Origin: Plantago elongata
Taxonomy: Eukaryota; Streptophyta; Magnoliopsida; Lamiales; Plantaginaceae
Reading direction: 5' to 3'
NCBI GenBank assembly: GCA_036897095.1
Contig: JAYMSP010002106.1
Span: 1-26,258 of the forward strand
DNA: 26,258 bases
A model generated the notes under the pieces. It saw nothing but the letters and a program-made list of their open reading frames with translations, ran no database searches and was not told where the DNA came from. Shown here piece by piece: positions 10,271 through 20,878 of the stretch; the first letter of the stretch is position 1, and every line of letters begins with the position of its first letter. The translations under genes and the position numbers were made by a program.

Positions 10271-10612
10271 TAAGGCTTTGTTTAGTAAAAGTAGTTAATA
10301 TAGCAAAACTAAGTTAATAAGTAGCTGGTGGTTGGAAAAGTTAACTGGTAGCTGAAAAGGTAGCTTTGTGGTTGGAAAGGTAGCTGGTAGCTGAAAAGGT
10401 AGCTTGTCAGGTTGCTTTTAAAAAGCTAACTTGATTAGCTTATCAAACTAGCTAGCTTGTTTAAAAAGATGCGTGTTAACGTAACAAGCTGTTTATCAAA
10501 AAAAAAGTTCATTCAGCTGAAAAGCTGCGTGTTAACGTAACAAGCTATTTATCAAAAAAAAAGTTCATTCGGCTGAAAAACTAACTGAAAAACTAGTGTA
10601 AACAGGAACTTA
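10271..10612. mobile_element. hAT-like MITE rich in TAGCTGAAAAG motifs
   Basis: A ~340-bp non-coding block starts TAAGGCTTTGTTTAG and ends with the inverted form CTGTAAACAGGAACTTA-like (right end reads TAAGTTCCTGTTTA on the minus strand), giving degenerate terminal inverted repeats. Inside, GGTAGCTGAAAAGG and related AGCTGAAAAG motifs recur; this composition is common in plant hAT-derived MITEs. It contains a perfect-looking 56-bp tandem duplication (10470-10525 and 10526-10581). I could not find a clear 8-bp target-site duplication, so borders and superfamily remain provisional. Confidence 0.5.
10470..10581 (+). repeat. 56-bp tandem duplication inside the hAT-like MITE
   Basis: Two adjacent units each begin TGCGTGTTAACGTAACAAGC, contain a nine-A run followed by GTTCATTC, and end with GGCTGAAAA or AGCTGAAAA. 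The few differences between copies suggest a recent duplication. Confidence 0.85.
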
Positions 10613-10861
10613 AAACATTTCATGTATATAGTATATTGAAAGAGAAAAAGTTCCTTCAACCTAGTAATCTGAATAATTTACTTTCTTAATCTGGAGTAAT
10701 GCCCAAACTATCAAGTATCAACGGTGAACGCCATTGATCTACTTATCCGTTTTTATCAAACAAATTGATAAAAAGTACTCCAATAAAGGCTGTAAATAAA
10801 ATTCAGAAAACAGTATTGGCACTGACCATTCCACACTCAACAGTGAGAAACACATGCTGAG

Positions 10862-13800
10862 CTATCTCTGAAGCTTGCCAATAGAGTGCAAGTATACCGC
10901 GACGGAGACAACCCTGCAATCAGAAATTTAATTCAGTTTCTTGGAATTCATGTCTCTCATAGGAAAGTCTAGTGCAGATGAAGCTCATTCAGTTGTCTCA
11001 ACGGTCAAATTTAAAACTCACGTAGAGCCCAGAAAGAAGGCAAGGGAGAGATGAAATCCAAATAGAAAAACAGACACAACGGCTGTCAACAGCATTGCAA
11101 CTGATGTAGAGTAAACCTGAAAAAAATTAATGTAAAGGTGTTACAGCTCCATTCATTATTTGTTGCCCAAGAAAGAGAACCTTTGAACTTAAAATTTGAG
11201 TATCAACTGGACAGATGGGATTTTACATAAATCATGTTAGTACTGCAATGCAACTATAGTTGCTGTACTAGATGCTACTCCTGATTGATAAGGAATTTGA
11301 TTTGCAGCTATTTAAAGCTTCTCTAAGCCACTATTTTTTGTGATACAGTAAACACTAGACAGAGCTGATAGATCCTACGGACCATTTAGTTACAACTTCT
11401 CGAGTGATTTCACAAAACCTGGCTCTCAAGTAAATTATAGGTTGACGAGAAAGCTCAAAGGTCTGTAATCTATGAACTGGATCTACTACTAATAGCTGAA
11501 TTGTGTTGGTCTGTTTGTGATTTATTGAAAAGATGAGTTATAACTTATAAATTGATTCAGGTATGGATTATATTAGGTAATGGTGTGCCGCATAGAGCTT
11601 GACTGTGATAGAGAAATTGAGATTATTTATGAAAAAAAAAAATCAAAGACTGATGTTAAAACCGATCCAAACAAGGTGTCACATGTTTCATTTGTCCCTG
11701 ACATTCTGTCTGTATATCCATTACTTCAATTATTTCTATTCCATTTTAACTCAATGGGAAGGGAAACAACAAAGAACTGAGATGATCTCATTACTGTTAC
11801 ACTCCTTGACAGCAGCATAATTTGTTATGAGATGAATCTCTTCATTGTATATAGTGCCAGCAGAAAGATGATTAAAGGGTAAAAGAAAATACATGTGAAC
11901 AAATTATACCTTGACTATATTGTCGGCATATTTCATTACCATCGAAACAGCAATACCACTGCATTAAGTAAACAATTAGGGGATATTAGTGCAAAATTTT
12001 GGACAAATTATGCATGGTGCGAAGGACGAAACAGCACAGTCAGCAACTTGTGCAAGACAAGGCATATAAAGAAAAACTGTGGCTATTGCTTGCTTGCCAA
12101 AGAAGCCAGTAAGCACACTGTAATACTGCATTGTTTTTTGTCCTTCACAATTGTCAAATGAACTTACTCTGTAACTGACTGTAGAGTTTAAACCGAGTTT
12201 TTTCCTACCTTGTAGCTAGTTCAGTTGAAAAGGAAAAGTACCTTAGAGCATGGTTCAAGATCATGAGAACTGTAATTAGTGAATACCCGTGAAAGAAGCC
12301 CCTGTAAAAAAAAAGAAACAATTATAATTTTCGCTGTGAAAGAATCATATTCATAGCACGGTAGGATAACAGCAAACCACCACCAATGAACTTCTAAGAC
12401 TCTAAAACTTCAACAAAACTATATTCCAAAGCAAAACAACACTGGCACTGAAGGTAAACCGACATTATGTTTCATTTGTAGAAGAATCTCCTTAAGGAAA
12501 TTGGTTAAGAGGGATAAGTACGGTGAATAAGATACTAGTTATCTTTCCACAGTTTCCATTAAAATTGACTATACTAATTGGTTAAACGGGATAAGTATGG
12601 TGAATAAGATACTAGTTATCTTTCCAGAGTTCCCATTGAAATTGACTATACTAATTGGTTAAGCGGGATAACTATGGTGAACAAGATACTAGTTATCTTT
12701 CCAGAGTTTCCATTGAAATTGACTATACTAATTTCCATAATGATACACAATGTGGTTTGGTTCAGACCCATAGCATATAACACATGCTGAGAGACAGGAA
12801 GTCAGGAATTACTTGTTCACAACAGCATCAAAATCTTGAACCACAATTGCAACTGCATTGAATGCCATCCCAAATACGTACAACCAAAAATTCTGAACAT
12901 TAATGTTCCTTGAAGGACGTTTTTTAATTATAGCCTGCAAGTAGCAGAAGGAAATAAAGTTAGGCCGAAATGTCGAAATAATTAAAAAGAAAAATGCCAA
13001 CTAGATGCACAAGGGATATGGCTATTATAATTATTTTGGTCAGACAACAGATCCGATTTCGCACAGGATTTATGGCTGCAAAATCCGTAACTACTCACAT
13101 CATAACTAAGAGATAAGAATGTTATGTAGCTGTATTGATCACATACAACTTTATGGAAATTAGCGATAACAAGATACATCCTATAAATTTACCTCTGTGT
13201 ACACTCCAGCAAAACCACTAAGAGAGGCCATTACCTGGAATACACACACAAGAAGTAATACATCAATTGGGAATTGGTCAAAGGAGTACAAAACAAATCC
13301 TTTTCTTTTGCTTCTTTTTCAAGACGAAAAAGAAACAAAATACATATCCAGATAGAGGTATCAGAGAACCTTGAGGAGTTTTTAAATCTTATTTCCTCCT
13401 TTTAGTTAGACAGGAAAATAAGATGCATTTGATTTTTAACATCCTTCTCATTTAGCATCCTAAGCTAAAACTTATTTCGGACTCTAACCAAATGGTAAAT
13501 ACTTTGTTTCCTCTAGAGAGTGAAAATGAAGCATTCACATATTAGCGACTTACAATTGCCATTACCCAACCTTGAAGAGGAGTTTGCAGCACTTGGTCAG
13601 AACTGCACAAAGAAGAGTATCTCATAAAGGAAGACTTCAGGTTGTAAACGTGGCCAGATTTAGGCAGCAGGCCAGCAACATCATAGCAAGTAGGTGAAAA
13701 AGAAAGAAAAAAAAATGTTTCTTCAGTGAACTGTCTTGCACACTAATGGGTTATAGCAGAGAGAAGTTGATAACTTCCTTTTCATGATGTTTCTTTGTAA

Positions 13801-15406
13801 AATCAAGGAGAGGCAGTGCAGAGATATATGAATAACATGGAGATTGCACTGATCATGTTCCCAACCACAATTACATATATAAACTTATTACATTCTTACT
13901 TGGTATTAAGTTGTGCCGTTGTGCACCCTGCACACAGTAAAATGAATGCTGCCCACTGAATTTCACTCAACCTAAAAGTAAATGTTTCAGATCAAATGAG
14001 TGTGTTGTTTCAAAATATACCTCCAGCACATTCTCTTGCATAAAAGCAATAGAAAAATGCTCAAGTATCTAAAATTAAATTCTTAGACCTTCGACCATCA
14101 GTGATATCGAATGTTACCGCTTGCATAATACCGAACTTAAAACTCTATGGAGTATATGTAGCTTGAGGAATCACTTACTTTCTCTTAAGAATTATACGGT
14201 ATAAAATCCCAGTGCTAATGATGTTGAAGTTCTTCAATATCTGGTATCCTGGAGCATCTACGTATGCAAAGATGTAATACTGCCACAGACAACTATCCTC
14301 AGGATATAGCATTCACAGAAAATATACAACTTTCAGTGGATGAGAAATCCATAATAACATCTTACTTGAAGTAAATTCTTGACAAGGTAAAGTGCTGCAG
14401 GGATGGGATAAACGCTAACTTCATCGAATGTTGTACTCAACCTACAGAGGCAAGAGAAACAGTAAAACAACAATTAAGCTCATCATTTACTGTTCAAATC
14501 CACAATATGCATAGAATTGTCAAATTGAAACAGTGGAATGGTAGAAGTAACAGTGGGAAAAACCTGTTATCATCATTAACACCATCTTTCCTCCATATTC
14601 TCGCCAAGGCTGCAAGTGATAGTGCACATTTCAAAGCTTCTACCTAGTCAGAAGAGCCACATAATTTGAGTCCAGATTAGACCTCCAAGTCACGATCTAA
14701 AGCTGAATAACAATCCATCAAGTAATCACATGGTACAGCTAGATCAATAGGTTATGACATACTCACCAAAAAGTTAGCAGTAGTGACACTATACTCATAC
14801 TTCCCAGCTCTCTTCGACCATACAATCAAAATTGCTTGTGAACTTGTCAGAATCGTCAATGCAAGCGTGACGACTGACCTAAATTTAGCATAGGCCAAAT
14901 CAAGTAAAAAATGAGAATAACATTCATTCCTCAGGCACTTTGCAAGCATACAGCTACAAAAACGAAAATAATTGAAAAGAGCACTCGTACTTCAGTTTCC
15001 ACTTAGTGCGATCACCTGAACCAACTCCTAAAGCAACTACGTTACTGCTAGATCCTGCGAGTCACACGAAATGCGAGGATCAACAAAACGGAACCGAATA
15101 CTACACACAGAACATCGATAATCAGCATTTCAGCTCAGCGAAAAGCACAAATGGCGCGGGAAAACAGCACCTGAATGAGGTTTCCCTCGCAAACTCTCAA
15201 CATCGTCATGAACAGTATCCTCAACTTTATCCTGCACATATCGCAATTTACCAGTGAAAATGAGCAAAAACGAAAGCAGAATCCACATCGTCATGAGAGA
15301 TCAGAAATGTGAAACCGTACGAGAGTAAACCAACACGAATTGCAGAAGAGTAGGGCAAAGGATTAGGGGGGAAATGAACCTGATCCTTGATCCTTCTGTA
15401 CTCCAT
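10862..15406 (-). CDS. CMP-sialic acid transporter-like nucleotide-sugar transporter, 15 exons, 353 aa
   Basis: Minus-strand exons: 15380-15406, 15171-15231, 14991-15054, 14767-14878, 14564-14643, 14366-14441, 14179-14279, 13900-13971, 13554-13602, 13193-13234, 12813-12934, 12242-12301, 11910-11958, 11022-11116 and 10862-10913 (stop TAG). All introns are GT-AG and the 1062-nt frame is open, giving 353 aa, the usual family length. Starting MEYRRIKDQD, it matches my memory of Arabidopsis CMP-sialic-acid-transporter-like proteins 3/4 (drug/metabolite transporter superfamily). Conserved parts include ALTILTSSQAILIVWSKRAG, YVDAPGYQILKN, AIIKKRPSRNINVQNFWLYV, MKYADNIVKVYSTS and a final YLHSIGKL. 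The hydrophobic segments fit about ten membrane helices in the Golgi. The physiological substrate in plants is uncertain, since sialic acid is scarce; CMP-Kdo or a UDP-sugar has been considered. The first in-frame ATG gives the family start; the open frame further upstream has no ATG. Confidence 0.94.
12503..12733. repeat. Three tandem copies of a 77-bp unit in a transporter intron
   Basis: Units at 12503-12579, 12580-12656 and 12657-12733 each begin GGTTAA and carry AAGATACTAGTTATCTTTCC and ATTGACTATACTAATT. Copies 2 and 3 are slightly closer to each other than to copy 1. The array lies in the intron between exons 11 and 12 of the transporter, so it does not affect the protein. Confidence 0.93.
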
Positions 15407-15556
15407 TTCCGAATTCTGCAGCTCACTGATTTGCTTCAGATTTGAATTGTGTGAATTTACATTACTTAAAATCTCTGGTGAGAATTTTGGTTCCCGGTCG
15501 AAATGGAAGACGAGATCTAAATCTGAAAGGCCTAGAACAATGACTTCAGTGTCGAT

Positions 15557-15640
15557 TTGGCCCAATCATTGGAGCCCAGGCCTACATCAGCAGAACATGG
15601 TCCAAATAGGAAATTACGGGCTTACGGCCCGTGTTGTCAT
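15557..15640 (-). promoter_or_regulatory. Probable transporter promoter with site-II-like elements
   Basis: About 150-230 bp upstream of the start codon, the minus strand carries TGGGCC (15559-15564) beside a CCAAT motif, TGGGCT (15573-15578), AGGCCT just above it, and paired GGGCCGTAAGCCCG-like sequence near 15618-15632. TGGGCY motifs are plant site II elements bound by TCP factors and typical of constitutively expressed genes. This makes transcription start downstream of 15557 likely and argues against an N-terminal extension. No TATA box is evident. Confidence 0.5.
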
Positions 15641-17830
15641 TCAAGAAAGGAATAAAAAGTTTGGAACATTTTGTAATCAATAATCAAAAAACAACATTTG
15701 TGTCATTTAAACTCTACGATACAATAAAAAATTATATATATTTTTACATGTGCATTTACACTCTATGTTATAGTTTCAGGTCGTTTTTACAAAAAAAAAT
15801 CATTTCCTCAGTTATTTTTTGAAATTTGCTCCCAATTAAACCTGGAAAAAGAATTTCCAATTTTTTGCACCTTATTGCAACTTACAAATCTTAATTTAAA
15901 AAATTATTAATTTCAGTTTAGCTTAGTTCAATTCTGTTTCATTTATTTTATACTATAATTTTTATTTTTATTTTTGAAATAGTTAAAGGGTGACCCAAAC
16001 TCCCGACCTATTAATTAGAAGTGAAGCATTTTACCAGCTGAATTGCACTTCATTGTTATTTATATTATAATTTAATTCGGTTTAATTATGTTCCGTTCAG
16101 TTCAATTGGTACGAAAACCCCTACCAAAATACATAATATATTAAGTTTGAAGTGAGTTAATGGTCCAAATTGTAAAATGCCTTGTTCTCTTGGCTGGTAC
16201 TACAAGTGCACAACACACACTAAGATACAAATATTGAAGAGACAATAAGACGTTAATTACTATAAATACAATTTGGAACAGCAGTAAGAAAACACAGCCT
16301 GTTGTGGAGGCCATCTAAGTAAATTGCATTTGGAAGCAAGTTAATACTGGGACCGATACAGACAAGAAGGTTATTTACGCCAAATGGACCTATGATTAAT
16401 CTATGCTATGTTCTCATGGTCCTACTTTGGCTACTCCATATGGGCGAAGTTTTAATCAAAACAAAAACACTTGTAACATTGATACTTAAAAATAGGAAAT
16501 AATCAGATAGCCGATTTTGTATGTTTGTTTAAAAAAAATTAAATGAAACAATGATATTCATACAATAAAATTAGTTAAATAGATATATCAAATGTCAAAA
16601 AAATGAAACACGAACGGTATGATTCGCTAGATTATGAGTTAGTATATTGTTTTAGTATGGATCATCAGCTAAATTAACAGCTGAAAAAATGAACTATATA
16701 AGAACTTATATACTAAAATAAAATTAATACTGAGTAATTTTATGTGTATTCAACCGGTACGGCTCTATACAAACTGCATAAGTTGTGAACCCATGCATAG
16801 CTAGCTCGATATAATTAGTAAACTTGCCTCCAATATGAACTATCGATTTAATATTTCTATAAACCTTAATCATTACTACTAATATTTAAGCTCTGGAATT
16901 TAATCTATTTAACCTTAACCAGTCATTCAATTCAATGATTCAAACATAAACTGATTGATATAGAATTTAAATATACATTTGAATGAATTTTAATAAAATT
17001 ATATTTAGAATGAAATTAAAAATGAATACTTAAAATTCATCGAGTAAAATGGACCGATTTAAATACTTTTCCAAACCTCCCAAAAACATTACAATTTTAA
17101 AAATGTGGAAAGCGAAGCTAACATGCAAAGTCGAAGGCAAAGAATGAAAGAACAAATTAAGCACTGCTCTGGTTTGCCGTTTGCGTATTATAATACCGAG
17201 ACCTATTGACCCAATAATTAGGGAATAATTAACAACCACCGAACATGGGAAATAATAATACACCGCAAAAAGAGTTCACTTCATTCTCCACTTTCCCAAT
17301 TCTTTTATTTTTAAGATAAGAAGATAGAGATATTATAGTACTCTAACTTACGCATTTGAATGACTACAAACATTGATTCTGTATTGTATGGGTGGGTTTT
17401 ACAACATACGCAAAAGCAACCTACTTAATTTACGAAAATTATAAGATATCGCAAGAGTAAAAAGTTATTAAACGAACACCTAAATGGTAACAACCTGCAT
17501 GTCCAATTTAGTAAATACGAAGTTTTTCAACTTAGATTGGCGTATCCTTTGATCACATTGAAACTGGAACGTTATTAAATGCATGATCGTTTTTACTTAA
17601 TACATGGGACATTTTTATATATTACAAAAAATCTAACAGATCATATAAACATAAAATTAGTCATATTTTTCGTAAAATTTGTCAAATTATCACATCTTCA
17701 GAAATATATAAACGTATATGCACTATAATACCATAACATAACGAGAGTTAATATTATAAAATTATTAGCCATATTGTACAAATAATGATGAATCTGAGAT
17801 GTTTATATTGTTATAAGTCATAATCGTAAT
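15641..17830. other. AT-rich intergenic region, no gene
   Basis: Apart from the SINE-like piece at 15900-16055, this stretch has no coding frame with protein-like composition and no clear element borders on either strand. It is A/T-rich, with several short homopolymer runs. Confidence 0.6.
15900..16055 (-). mobile_element. tRNA-derived SINE-like remnant
   Basis: On the minus strand a box-A-like GCAATTCAGCTGGT (16033-16046) is followed about 38 bases later by a box-B-like GGTCGGGAGTTTGGGTCA (15991-16008). The intervening TGCTTCACTTCTAATTAATA is tRNA-like. This arrangement is typical of plant tRNA-derived SINE heads. An A/T-rich tail with GAATTGAAC and AAACTGAA motifs follows. The sequence does not form a complete cloverleaf, so it is not called as a tRNA gene. 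Confidence 0.5.
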
Positions 17831-17833
17831 CGT

Positions 17834-18005
17834 TATATCTGAGTTCGACCAGGACCGAGTCATGTGATCATGTCTATATCTGACCAGGACACAGTCGTGG
17901 TTAGATGTGAGTTTGACCAGGACTCGTCCTGGTTATATCGGAGCACAAAGCTCTGATTGAAGTTGTCAAGCTCCGACCAAGCTGGTCGAATTAATGGTCG
18001 GAACT
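17834..18005. repeat. Island of direct repeats and three consecutive hairpins
   Basis: Three imperfect copies of a TATCTGAGTTCGACCAGGAC-like motif (from about 17835, 17875 and 17904) are followed by three potential hairpins. They are ACCAGGAC/GTCCTGGT with a 2-nt loop (17916-17933), ATCGGAGC/GCTCTGAT with a 5-nt loop (17937-17957), and AGCTCCGACCA/TGGTCGGAACT with a 15-nt loop (17969-18005, one mismatch). The island is clearly more GC-rich than its surroundings and has no open frame of note. It may be part of an unrecognised repeat. Confidence 0.7.
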
Positions 18006-18410
18006 CTGACAGAGCTCCAGTGATGGATCTTCATGTTCTTTGTGTATTTTTAAAGTTTTTTCGATTTATTTGTTCGGATAATATGATTGATTCGAATAAC
18101 ATGTTTACATATTTTTGAAGTAAAATAGTAATTATTTAAAATAATAAGATTAATATTTTAAATACAATAGTTGTGACGTTGTTTGTAATATATAAAAATT
18201 ACGTCATGTACTTAATAAAAATTATCTTGCATTTAATATTTCTATAAAACTTATGAGTAAATTCATGATATATATTGAAAATGTCATATCAAACACTGCT
18301 GACAAGTTGGACACAATCTCAAATGTCATCTCGGTATGTTAAAGATCAAGTTAATATTTTTGAGTCCGACATAATAAGTTCAAGCTCAAAATCGTTAACG
18401 ATGTTACATA

Positions 18411-18676
18411 CTCCCTTTGATCTTTTAAAAATTTCGTAACTTTTCTTTTTTGACGTTTGGTTATATATAAACTTCCTAACTCATAAATGGAAAGTTTTTA
18501 TACCACTAACTAATATTGTGTTATATCTCTTTCATACTTCATTGTCATTTTATTCAATATATATCTTACTTTATCATTCACTTATAACTTTACCAATATA
18601 ATATTCCACACAAATTATTATTCTATCATTCTTCCTAAATATGCCCCTAGAAAGTTATTATTGGACCGGAATGGAG
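18411..18676 (+). mobile_element. Stowaway-like (Tc1/mariner) MITE, copy 2
   Basis: A 266-bp element flanked by TA (18409-18410 and 18677-18678) begins CTCCCTTTGATCTTTTAAAA and ends TTGGACCGGAATGGAG, a mutated form of the GGGACGGAGGGAG end. Interior features such as GCCCCTAGAAAGTTATTATT near the right end are typical of this widespread eudicot family. It is the same family as 3091-3372, in opposite orientation. It is non-coding. Confidence 0.8.
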
Positions 18677-18678
18677 TA

Positions 18679-19220
18679 TAAATTTAAAGTGTACATATTT
18701 AACTTAATATAATCGAGTTTCAACATGCCGCATCCTACTCATTTCTATATAGAATCAAATTGACTTGAACTCGATCTAAACACTTTACTAAGTGAGTCTT
18801 GGTTGGACCCTGAATAAAATTATTCTCATATTGATCACATAATCAAATTTACTAGGACTATGTTCATGTGCGATAGATTATAAGTTTAAAGATGTCATAT
18901 CAAACATAATTTAAATGGTGTGTAATCTATTTGTCTTGAAAAACTTCATCGACCGAACCACCTGATGAGTAGAGCCGAACCCCCTCTCAAGGCGCGTAAT
19001 ACATCTACATAGAACGTAAAATGTCAATACGTGAAATGGACCCCGCCATGGGTAAGCTATAGTTGTACCTTGAAAATCCGAATATAACCAGGCTGTATTG
19101 CAGCTGTGTGTATACAACACAACACCACTTCTTTTTGTTCCTTTCCTCTCCATTTCCTTCTACAAAGTTTCCCCAAACCAAACCTCAATTCACCACAGAT
19201 CCGAGCATTCACTTCATTCA
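18679..19220. other. Intergenic DNA and 5' leader of the next gene
   Basis: No gene was recognised. The motif ATGTCATATCAAACA near 18891 also occurs near 18280, on either side of the MITE. The C-rich stretch from about 19100 (many CACC, TTCCTTC and CAAACC motifs) looks like a plant 5' leader for the following ORF. No strong TATA box is visible. Confidence 0.45.
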
Positions 19221-19691
19221 ATGAGGAGTATGAGATCTTCATCAATGTCGCTTCCCGTTTCTCAATCGGAGACTCACCAGCCAGGCGCAATTCGCCGCCG
19301 TCTCTCCTCCATCTCTCTCAACCTCAAACTCCAAGCTCCGTCGTCGATCTCCTCCTCTCCCGCCGCCGCATGGGCCTTCCGCCGCTCCAAATCTGTCTCC
19401 TCCATGGGCGAGCACGCCGGACACTCAATCAAAGAGTGGTGGAATTGGGGATTAGGCTGGATACTGTCGAGAAAACCGACATTTGCGTCAGATCTGGAAA
19501 TGAACGAGGAGGAAACCGCCGCATTAGGCTGCCACAGCAGAGGCAGCTGGCGCCACGTGTTCTACAAGGTCACGTCGCAAATCCGCCGGAAACTCACCGG
19601 CGCCGACAGTGTCGGTTTGCCGCAAACGTTCCGGTATGATTCGCTTGGCTACGCCAAGAATTTCGATCACAGTGGACGGCTGGTTCGCTGA
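19221..19691 (+). CDS. Uncharacterised plant-specific basic protein, intronless, 156 aa
   Basis: A single uninterrupted frame opens at ATG 19221 and ends at TGA 19689-19691. The frame remains open upstream but without ATG, so this start is the first usable one. The N-terminal ~50 residues are Ser/Arg-rich and low-complexity. Then come RRSKSVSSMGE (about 54-64), WWNWGLGWILSRKP (about 73-86), an acidic FASDLEMNEEE stretch, GSWRHVFYKVTSQIRRKL, and SVGLPQTFRYDS near the C-terminus. I recognise the WWxWGxGWILSRKP, HVFYKV and LPQTFRYDS blocks as recurring in unnamed eudicot proteins of 130-170 aa, but know no established function. The RRSKSVS segment is a plausible basophilic kinase (CDPK/SnRK) or 14-3-3 site, which is inference. 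There is no signal peptide or clear membrane helix. Coding GC content is well above the flanks, supporting a real gene. Confidence 0.8.
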   Translation: MRSMRSSSMSLPVSQSETHQPGAIRRRLSSISLNLKLQAPSSISSSPAAAWAFRRSKSVSSMGEHAGHSIKEWWNWGLGWILSRKPTFASDLEMNEEETAALGCHSRGSWRHVFYKVTSQIRRKLTGADSVGLPQTFRYDSLGYAKNFDHSGRLVR

Positions 19692-20875
19692 TCGTGATCA
19701 ATTGGATCCAGATCTATGCTGCTACTACAGTTACAGTACCTACTAGCAAATGTTCGTTGATTCGTGTTGCTTACTACTTGTTCATTTTGCAAAAGCCGAA
19801 TTGTATATGGAATTTACGTAATTGGAATTGGATCTCACCACCAGCTGAATTGGATCGGAGCAATCCTCGTCATCTCCAGTGATCGATAGCAGTATGTGAT
19901 TTTTTTCAAATTTTTTGAAATGTACTCCATGTCTGATAGGAGTAATTAAACAATATCCATTTAGATGATTAATCATGATGATTTGTTAATTTTTGTTGTT
20001 TCGGTATGTAATTTGCTGCAATTATCGATTATGTACAATATTTTTACTACTTTTTCCCCGTAAGAATCATCTTACTTTTGCGAATATGAACGTTTGGCAT
20101 GCATACCCCACTCCCACTCGATTGAAATCGCTAGCCAAATGGGATAGAAAGTCTAATCCGATCAAAATAGTATCGGAAACAGTCTCCTCCATATTATATG
20201 GAAGCTTGATCTCATGCCAGGTCTCCCTGGTTATGGAGTTCCTCCTTCTGTTTGACAGAGTTTTTGGCTTATTTGATTTCTGAAAACGCGGGATTAGCTC
20301 ATGATTCCGCGAAAAGAGATTTTGCGGAAGTTAACTATTCTTGTCAGAAAATTACTTCGTGCTCTCTCTCTCTCTTCTTGCTATTTCAATTACACAAATG
20401 CCTCAGTGTATACACATTGATAACCATCGTCGAATTAAGCTCGAATAGTTAATTATGCGCATTTCTAAACAATGTGGCAGCAGAATCCAAAAGGGAGGGA
20501 GTACAAATGTACAATGTATCTGCCACTTCTCAAGCGGATTCGGCATTTCGGCTTATGGTCACAAGTCACAAACATGAACCATCACAGGTAGCCAAGAAGA
20601 AATCTTTTTAATTATGCGCATTAACTACTTTTGCCAGAATACTCATTGAACCGAACCCTGGTACTTGGACGTGTCGGTGGTCAGTGAGAACGTATTAAAT
20701 ACCATATTCTATTTTTTTAGGGTGGCCTTTCCTTTTTTCCAGCTGGATACTTGGAAACAAAACGACTTCAATTACTGGACCTCGTGGCATAGGTGACCCA
20801 CACATAAATGATTGTACAATCTTAATTTATTATAAAAGTTATACAAAATGACACATTAGCACTTCACCTCATTAT
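19692..20875. other. Intergenic region, no gene supported
   Basis: The first part is probably the 3' UTR of the preceding gene. A short inverted motif TACTCCATGTCTGATAGGAG lies near 19923, and a possible solo Stowaway-type end (AAGGGAGGGAGTAC) lies near 20490. Open frames at 19993-20283 and 20252-20452 have no recognisable content. Confidence 0.5.
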
Positions 20876-20878
20876 TTA

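Noticed and set aside
11580-11820. Two overlapping 66-73 aa plus-strand frames
   Set aside because: They lie in an intron of the minus-strand transporter and show no recognisable content.
15248-15565. Open frame extending the transporter N-terminus by ~53 residues
   Set aside because: The extension has no in-frame ATG (its upstream end reads TTG). It overlaps site-II-type promoter motifs, and the family begins at MEYR, so it is treated as leader/promoter.
15991-16033. Possible tRNA gene on the minus strand
   Set aside because: Box A and box B are present, but no complete cloverleaf or paired acceptor stem is visible; a SINE head explains it better.
19106-19639. 177-aa open frame overlapping the unknown basic protein
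   Set aside because: It is a shifted-frame shadow of the 19221-19691 gene. The conserved blocks are only in the other frame.
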